Shown here: positions 56,843 to 64,000 of the stretch, one piece after another
Layout of the letters: each line of letters begins with the position of its first letter
How positions within the stretch are numbered: position 1 is the first letter of the stretch
NCBI GenBank assembly: GCA_027422505.1
Contig: JAPQWV010000664.1
Location: 62,001-126,000, forward strand
Direction of reading: 5' to 3'
DNA length: 64,000 nt
Source of the DNA: Craterostigma plantagineum
Lineage: Eukaryota; Streptophyta; Magnoliopsida; Lamiales; Linderniaceae
Notes under the pieces: model-generated
Database searches by the model: none
What the model saw: the letters and a program-made list of their open reading frames with translations, nothing else
What the model was told of the DNA's origin: nothing
Translations under genes and position numbers: made by a program

Positions 56843-58125
56843 ATGTCTTCTTCGTCGAACTACTCATCGTCCATGACTGCTCGCGGTGGTTCGGGGGGAA
56901 GTGGTTGGAGCGCAAAGGAGAACAAGGCATTCGAAATGGCTCTTGCAGTGTACGACGAGGACAAGCCCGATCGTTGGGCCAACGTTGCGAGGGCCATAGG
57001 CAGTGGAAGAACGCCCGAGGAAGTCAAGAGGCACTACGAAATACTCGTCCAAGACATCGAATACATCGAGAGTGGTCGTGTGCCTTTTCCCAACTATAGA
57101 ACCACCGATGAGAAAAAAAGGTACTTATTTTTGTATAAATATATGTTGGTCTTCTTTGTGTTTGTGTTGTTTTGTGCTAACATTTTTCCATTAATGGCCA
57201 TTGAGTGGGATATAACATCACATTATATAATAGGGCGATTATCAGCAATAGCCAGCTAGCTAGGGTCTTGGTCATTTTCCAGCTTCACTCATGATTCTTG
57301 TTTTATTTTCTAATTAAAATATATAGCTAGATCCATGTTACACTTGCCAACTCTTTCAACCTTTTTTCCCCATAATGCGCCATTATTATAGATTTATTAC
57401 AGGCATCTAAAGATTAATAAGATTATCATTATATGTACGGAATAATCTTCTTCATCCCCTAGAGAGAATATCAATTTCTTCTACCAAATCCCTTAATTAC
57501 AACAAAGATCGTTATCCACCTCGAAATTAAGTTACACGATATTAGAATTATCTCACTGCCTCAATATAGTCTTAATTAATTATACGTGGTACGTGTTGAA
57601 GTATGTGCATGGGGTGAAGTAAAATAACAAGGTGTAGATTCCCAGGGGCAATATCGTACATTACAAAGCATGAGCAAGTAGGAGGAACTAACTCGTCCCC
57701 GCTGTGTACTTTGAATTGCATTGCACAGTGTAATATTTGTCCGATGCTTTACATACATTTATGGGATGCATGTATATAAATGTGAATAAAAATATTAATG
57801 ATTGCATGCCACCCTTATGTGATATTCCCAAATATAGACACGCATCAGCTCTCATTTAAATAAATAAATTACAAATAAGACCGTTGTTGAGAGGGGGCCT
57901 ATGTGAATCAAGTACCATTCGATTTTGGGGGGCCTTTGTACTTGCTGTCGCATGCACTTGCTCACGTGCGAGATATTTTCTAAAGTCGCTAAATTAACGA
58001 AAATCATTTTTCGTATTGAACGGTAACGACTATATACTATTTTAATATATGATATCTATTCTCCCAGGATGAAAAATGTGAAGGTTCACAGGGATTCATC
58101 GTCGTTCAAACATTGGAAGAGTTGA
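56843..58125 (+). CDS. RADIALIS-like single-MYB transcription factor
   Basis: Small SANT/MYB protein, about 110 aa. Exon 1 from ATG 56843 to the donor at about 57120 has [40 protein letters not shown] and [20 protein letters not shown]. Exon 2 (58068-58125) adds [18 protein letters not shown] and stops. This exon structure and the VPFPNYR block match RADIALIS of Antirrhinum and its RL relatives, which antagonise DIV-type MYBs in dorsoventral flower or seedling development. The C-terminal extension (about 10 residues) is longer than in Antirrhinum RAD as I recall it. Orthology to RAD proper cannot be settled without a tree. Confidence 0.88.
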
Positions 58126-58350
58126 TTGGCCGATGCTGTCTTTGATATGAAGGATCTCTTGCAAGAGAATCGACGTTTATCGTTTATTTGTCATTAAATA
58201 TTAAAGATTGTGAGTCTTTCTTATGTGATGCTATGATGTGTACGGTCGTCATATAATCTTCTTCTGTTTGCTATGATGAATGATAATAAATAATATATTG
58301 TGTTTGAGGTACTATATTAATATGATTGTGCTATTTAAAAATTTATAATA

Positions 58351-58585
58351 CTCCCTCTTTCCCAATTTATGGACATTTAGGAGTTGACACGAGAATTAAG
58401 AAAATGAATATTTTAATAATATAGTACAATTAAAAGGTAAAAAAGTGTATATTTTGACACGTCTTTTAAGAATATTTAATATTATTATATTGATTGTTTG
58501 TGATAGTTTTTGCTAAATAAGAAATATATAAAAGATGTGGGATGTCAATTTAGTAAAAGGTATAAAATGGCTTGAGACGAGGGAG
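58351..58585. repeat. Stowaway-type MITE, copy 2
   Basis: CTCCCTCTTTCCC to GAGACGAGGGAG, flanked by TA on both sides. The interior aligns along its length with the copy at 9272-9504 (shared ATATTTTAATAA, TTTTGACACGTCTTTTAA and TTTAATATTATTATATTGA blocks). Confidence 0.85.
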
Positions 58586-58740
58586 TATATATTTGCAGTC
58601 GCAGTGTAAAAGCCTTACAGTTGATGGGACACCGTATTTATTTGGGCCAGTGAAGGCGTGTTGGACTACTTAAGTGGGCCCAAAGTGGTGCTGAATATAT
58701 TGTATAAAGTGTACATAGTTTATAAATATCATGGACGAAT

Positions 58741-59239
58741 GACATTTTTAGTCCCCTGTGTTTGGGACATGAGAGTTTTTGGTCCCCATCTTCTGAGGTG
58801 ACACTTTTAGTCTCCAATGTTACCGATTTTGGACGGTTTTGGTCCCTTGATTAATTTAACTAATTTAGACGAAATTTAACACGTGAGAGCCTATGATATC
58901 TTTTTACTCGACGTAAAACCTCATAGCGCATCTTCTTATTTGACTTAAACGCTCGTGAACATCATTACATATCACATTTAACTCTTGTCGACATTTCCTA
59001 AAAGTGATGGATAATGATGTTCATGTGCGTTTAAGTCGAAGAAGAAGCCGTGTTATGAGGTTTTACGTCGAGTAAAAGGAGATCATGTGCTCTCACGTGT
59101 TAAATTTCGTTTTAATTAGCGATTAAATTAATCGAGAGACCAAACTGTCCAAAATCGATAACATTGGGGACTAAAAGTGTCATCTCGGAACATGGAGAAC
59201 CAGAAACGCACATGCCCCAAACATCGGGACTAAAATGTC
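58741..59239. repeat. MITE with about 28-bp terminal inverted repeats
   Basis: The left end GACATTTTTAGTCC and right end GGACTAAAATGTC are complementary with few mismatches, and sub-terminal GTTTGGGACATG pairs with CATGCCCCAAAC. Interior blocks (TTAACACGTGAGAGC near 58880 and CTCACGTGTTAAATTT near 59090) are also inverted. No clear target duplication; probably Mutator-like. Confidence 0.65.
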
Positions 59240-59767
59240 GATCTCCCATCAATACAAAGATTATTTTGTTCATTTTATTTCGATGATGCTGTAATATTAT
59301 ATATGTTGGACGCCGCTATTTATTACATCTCATTTCGTATTCTAATATCAATTCCAGGTATTAGGTGATTGGTCATTTCGATTCACAGCGCTGTTTCTCA
59401 ATTCTTTGAGATGTCTGTCTGAAGAAAATGATAAAATGATGGGTAACATTAAACAGATCATGAGATTGAGATCTAATCAAGCAATTAATATAAGCAACGC
59501 CTTCAAAGTAAAGTGCATATGCAGCTACATATTTATCTGATCCGAAACTTAGGTAAGAAAACCCTAGCTAAAAGCAGCCATCTTTCTTTAGACATCGACA
59601 GTTAACCATTCTTTTTTCTCTTCCACGTTCCAAACTAACCCTAGCTGATTCAAAAAAGCTATGTAAAGCGGGGATTAACTCGTCATGTCCTCCATGATAT
59701 GAACATATACATTGAAAACATATATATATATATATATCTGTGTGATCATTTACATGCTATCATTATT

Positions 59768-60052
59768 CTATTTAGATGCATCATCATCATCACTCTTCTT
59801 CTTGTAATTTGGAGTTGGGACATCGCCAGATTCAATCCTCTCGAGATCTTCTATCAGAACATCGTAATGCATTTTAACTTCTTGGGCTGATTTCCCGCTG
59901 CCAATGGCTCGAGCCACGTTGAGCCATCGATCAGGCGTGTCTTTGTCGAACCGTGCTAAGGCCTTCTCAAACAATTTGTTCTCTTGAGCCGTCCAAATCG
60001 AACAACAACCCACTGTTTTCCTCGACGAGCTCATTGAATGTGATGATGACAT
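59768..60052 (-). CDS. RADIALIS-like single-MYB protein (RL), intronless
   Basis: 94-aa SANT/MYB protein in one exon: [60 protein letters not shown], then a Lys/Asp-rich tail. Same family as the gene at 56843 but diverged and without the second exon, so probably an older paralogue rather than a recent tandem copy. The two converge. A TATATATA box lies about 100 bp upstream (60154-60161). Confidence 0.88.
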   Translation of the reverse strand: MSSSHSMSSSRKTVGCCSIWTAQENKLFEKALARFDKDTPDRWLNVARAIGSGKSAQEVKMHYDVLIEDLERIESGDVPTPNYKKKSDDDDASK

Positions 60053-60817
60053 AATTCAATGAGTTTATACTTGTGTTTTAAAGTTATGATAATAGTAGAT
60101 AGCTAGAGAGATGTATTGTAACGATTGATCGATGAGATAAGGGAGAGGCCATGTATATATAGAAAAACAAGTATTGGCTGGACTACAGTAACTATTTCTG
60201 GCCAAGATATGGTAATTTAACAATGTAAATATACATCTTCCATTAAATAATAATCCTATTACCAGATTTGCTTGGGTTTTGTAATAACTGCAGAGATGCA
60301 GACAAAGAAGGGCTAGCTATGACTTATGAAATATGTTTGAACTTGTCATAAAACAGTGTGTCTTGTGAGAATACGTGTCCTACGCAACTAAAGCCAGACA
60401 TTTCTTTTTTATAATATGATACAAGGAATATTCTAAAAAAATGTCTGTTGCATCCAATTTAGGGCTGATCAGATCATTGGGATCAGGGTTTTGGAATTTA
60501 TTTCTCTGATGAAATGAAAACAAAAAGTGTGTAATAAATTCTCAACGGCTGGCTGGCTGTCCACATGAAATGAAACTCTTTGCTATGAATCCACTTGATA
60601 ACATTCCTTTACTATCTCTGTCAGCTGCTTTTTCTTAAACCATAAATCAGAAAATAACAGCACTGTATTTTTTTCTAACAAAATGAAACATGGATTTTCT
60701 GTTCGAGTGCACCTAACATATTTCAACAGTCCAATATCCATCGAAGCATTTCTTGGCATTTCCTTATATACACTGATCCTCCTTGAGCTGGTTGGGATAA
60801 AATGAAGGGGCAGCAGT
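60053..60817. other. Intergenic between RL and RER1
   Basis: Promoter of the - strand RL gene on the left and the RER1 3' UTR on the right. No gene seen. Confidence 0.5.
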
Positions 60818-61735
60818 TCAATCCCCACGAGGGCTACCAACTGCTGGCTTCTTTCCTTTGTATCGCTGTTTTTTTTAAGAAGAAGAATAATCACTTCAGA
60901 AAACATGCCCACGCCCATACAAACATGAATTGAAGATCACAGTAAAGATACTGGTCTACTCGTCTGTTCCATACCTGCTTTCCAATGTTGAATGGAAGAT
61001 ATTTGTACTTGACCATATGGGATATTTGACGCTTCATTGTCAGTGTGAAGAGAACGAGCCAGTAGCACAACAGTATAGGCCAAAAGACAGGTACGTCGAA
61101 CATGGAAAAGAAAGTCATCATAAACGCTATGCAGAAGGACTTTGTGATGGAATACCTGCAACGGAAACAAGAGATCACACCAAAGTCAGCACTTTTCTTG
61201 TGGATTTCAGAGATCGCTTTCGCAAAATAGAAATTTGAATGCATTATTTAACACCACAAATAAATTTCAGAGGAATAAGCACTGTATCGTCATACCATCT
61301 CACTACCGATGAATTATATGAACATAGACAATTTAGCGATAAGCAAAGACATCGAAGGAAACTAATAACTCTGAACAAGTACCAGAATTTGAACTCAGGG
61401 AGGCGACGGATAAAAGGCTTGAATTCATCGGAACCCTTTGTGGGAAGCATTGGACCATCAGAAGGTTCCAGCTCAGGGTCAACGAGAGGTGACAGAAACC
61501 CGATCATCAGATTCAGGACATAAATCCCCAATCCATAGGTGACAACATAAAACCCTTGAACGTAATAAACACGAAGAGCATATAGAGACGCTAAAGAAAA
61601 AGTTCCAATCCATCGGTAAAGCGTGTGTGGCGTTGATTTATCCAAATAATACTGGAAGAGTTTAGATGCTTCATGTGTGCGTTGGCTAAGTGCTTCAGCT
61701 GCCGTTGAGTTACCCTCACCTCCAATCCCATCCAT
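60818..61735 (-). CDS. RER1: RER1 ER-retrieval receptor
   Basis: Golgi membrane protein that returns ER-resident membrane proteins by COPI vesicles. Three exons: exon 1 from ATG 61735 to about 61407 with [55 protein letters not shown] and [18 protein letters not shown]; exon 2 (about 61155-60960) with [20 protein letters not shown] and [20 protein letters not shown]; and exon 3 (60865-60818) with [15 protein letters not shown] and the stop. Four hydrophobic segments, about 195 aa, as in Arabidopsis RER1A/B. No breaks. Confidence 0.93.
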
Positions 61736-62634
61736 CTTAGCTAAATCCTATGAATCCATTTAAGATATTCAACTAATTAGTAAAATCCCATATAAAGATG
61801 GCATATGCAGTGAAACAGAACATCAGAACAATCATTAGGAAAGGCTGGTCATTTATACACGCTAAAATGGATAATGGCTTACATCAATATATCCTTTGCA
61901 GTATGAAATCAAATCTCCAACAAAATGCAAGTTAAATCCTTTTCCAAGAACAAGCGAAAATAAACTATCCAACGCACGAAGAACACATCCAAGATTGCAG
62001 TAGAAGCGAACAGAAGAAGATCGTGTATTGTAATAGCCCATTTTACAAATTTAAAACCCCTATACGTATATCTAAATCATGCGACGCGCATTGCGGATGA
62101 GAAAAGCGACCAAGAGATTCAATCAATTAACAAGATAAGTAGGAGCCGACGTGATACCTGATCAACCGCGATAGAGAATTCGACCGCTAGGTTTTGGTGG
62201 CAAAAAATCAGCGAGAATGATAAACCCTAAACGTGATTACGGTTAAGGAGTGCATTACGAAGCTACAAACAACACAATGTGAAAATACGAGACGGAACCA
62301 AGGGCAATTTTGTCTTTATAGAATCTTGGGCTTGAACTTTGCAAATTGCAAGTAATATTGATTTTGGGCCCCTTGAATATTGGACCCTACTTCAAATCTT
62401 CATAGCCCATTATTAATTTGAATCCAATTTTAATTTTTAAAATAATTATGATACTGGATTAGGAAAGGCCTTATTATTTGACAGGTTTAGGGTAGGGCCT
62501 TTCTCTGGAAATCCCATGGTAATTAAATTACGATCAATTCCGATTCTTCATCTTATTATGAATCGGTTTTAGATTAAGAATGATTATGCTTAATGAGGGT
62601 TTTATTACACATAAATAAGCTCGAGACTAACATT
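61736..62634. other. RER1 5' region
   Basis: 5' UTR (possibly with an intron) and promoter of RER1. No other gene seen. Confidence 0.5.
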
Positions 62635-63301
62635 TAGGGGTGGGCGTCCGGGTTCGGGTATTCAGGTTTTACCCAAATCCGATCGGTTTCGGGTAGTTCG
62701 GGTCGGGTAATTTGGGTTATTTGTCGGGTATCGGGTTTGGGTTATTTGTCGGGTATCGGGTTATCCGATACCCGGTAATTCGGGTACCCGACAAATTATT
62801 TTTCCAAAAATATATTAGTTTTTATACTTTAACGTTAAAAAAATATAATTACATATCTAGACATCAATCTCTAACGTGAGTTGTGTTAAAGTTTAAAATA
62901 ATATTTCGATTAATTTCTTATTTTAGTTGCATAATTAACAAGTGATATTTTATTATCAATACATAAATCATTATAAAAATTAAAAATATATTCTGAAAAA
63001 TTTTATAAATAAACATATAAAAATATGTATATATTGTATTCATTTAAAATAAAATATACAATATTATATATCATATTTTGTATAATATTTTGATATTTAT
63101 ATTGCATTATAATATTTTTAGTCATATTTTCAATTCAAATCGGTTACCCGACGTTGGGTACCCGAACCCGACAAATACCCGACAAGCGGGTACCCGACGT
63201 AGATCGGGTCGGGTTCGGGTAGTGAAAATCTTAACCCGAACCCGAACTACCCGATCCCGAATTACCCGATACCCGACTACCCGACCCGATGCCCACCCGT
63301 A
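62635..63301. repeat. hAT-type MITE with TCGGGTA-rich ends
   Basis: Terminal repeats TAGGGGTGGGC and GCCCACCCGTA (one mismatch), flanked by a perfect 8-bp duplication CTAACATT (62627-62634 and 63302-63309). The sub-terminal regions are dense TCGGGTA/ACCCGA arrays in opposite orientation at the two ends; the middle is AT-rich. 667 bp, non-coding. Confidence 0.85.
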
Positions 63302-64000
63302 CTAACATTCGTGACAATGTTCCTGTTTGTGAAGAATAAAATGGTCCCTTTGAGTTGCTTAACACTTAAAAAACATAAAGCAACGTGTTCTTCCATATTA
63401 TATAGTAAATATAACTAAAGACCACTTATAAAGATAAAGCTATTTTAGTTAATAATCATATTTACTCTTTCCGTAAAATGGGTTTCCTGGTTACTTACTA
63501 ATATAATGTAACTGAAGACTGAGTGGAAAATCCTCCACTCCCTCCCTTAAGAATTTCTACTTAAATAACTCCGCATCAATCTTATTCTCTTCTTTAGAAT
63601 AATGATGCATATTTAAACATTCCCTGTCTGATAATTGATGCCCCAATACAATTAATATATCAAGACTATTCCGAGTGCTGAGCATATATTCTACCTACCT
63701 ATAGTTTCTTTTTTTTACTAACACGAATCATTTAAATGATTCACTAAATCCCGCGCTAAGTTATATAAGTACTATTTTGTGTTGCTCTTTGTGTTCAATT
63801 ATCAAAGTAAATAGATGCATTACGCCGTACTCTTATTTAATTAAGTACAAGAGCCAAACGGGTAGACTTGAAGAAAAACAGGTGGGGTTCGACTTCGAAG
63901 TTCATAAGGTAGCCTATATTATTTATCATTAAACAGTCTAGAAACATCATGGAACCAAATGTTACAAGACAAACGAAAAAATAAAAAATGAAAGGCCAAA
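63302..64000. other. Intergenic right edge
   Basis: AT-rich sequence. I see no gene or recognisable repeat. Confidence 0.5.

Larger units (their letters stand above)
58126..59767. other. Intergenic between two convergent RL genes
   Basis: Holds a Stowaway element (58351-58585) and a TIR element (58741-59239). No further gene. Confidence 0.55.

Noticed and set aside
60583..60918. Minus-strand frame at 60583-60918 as a separate gene
   Set aside because: It overlaps the last exon of RER1 (60865-60818) in a different frame and shows no conserved protein.

Overview
This window is plant nuclear DNA: AT-rich, with genes carrying several GT-AG introns, large intergenic spaces, many MITEs, and protein families confined to plants (WSD-type wax synthase, CCoAOMT, ERF, PERK kinase, RADIALIS-type MYB). 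It looks like a core eudicot, perhaps an asterid such as Lamiales. That lineage guess is weak and rests on general gene character only.

Left host block (1-17491). Two convergent paralogous WSD1-like acyltransferase genes (212-2766 + and 2978-5103 -) are followed by a caffeoyl-CoA O-methyltransferase (6367-7519 -). Then come a MITE-rich interval with Mutator-, hAT- and Stowaway-type elements that show readable terminal repeats and target duplications, a decayed ceramide synthase gene (9978-11246 +), an ERF109/RRTF1-like stress transcription factor with as-1-like and W-box sites upstream (11982-12785 +), a TMEM53/DUF829 protein (13731-15557 -) and a secreted-type carboxylesterase (16103-17162 -).

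Central block (17492-44349). I read this as one large non-autonomous Helitron of about 26.9 kb. It begins with TC after an A, ends with a GC-rich hairpin plus CTAG, and is followed by T. It carries intron-containing pieces of at least eight unrelated host genes, all on the + strand: a Gfo/Idh oxidoreductase, ribosomal protein L34, an aspartic protease, a DUF6821-like membrane protein, a MORC ATPase, an RLCK-VII kinase, NADP-isocitrate dehydrogenase and NF-YA. Some fragments are nested in one another. Inside its right half, in a (TTATA)n tract, lies a head-to-tail tandem of two nearly identical endogenous pararetrovirus (Caulimoviridae) genomes of about 7.8 kb (27728-43496). Both copies are broken. 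The junction between them is a 26-bp inverted filler copied from the capsid gene, and the insertion is flanked by a duplication of about 115 bp of the microsatellite.

Right host block (44350-64000). A phytocyanin-like secreted protein, CYP40 cyclophilin (SQUINT-like), an LARP6-type RNA-binding protein, a PERK receptor kinase, two convergent RADIALIS-like single-MYB genes and the ER-retrieval receptor RER1 follow, with further MITEs. These are ordinary independent plant genes. No operon-like organisation is expected or seen.

Quality caution: single-base contractions in short homopolymers break TMEM53, the carboxylesterase (twice), CYP40 (twice) and many viral ORFs. This pattern fits uncorrected long-read assembly error at least as well as real gene decay.
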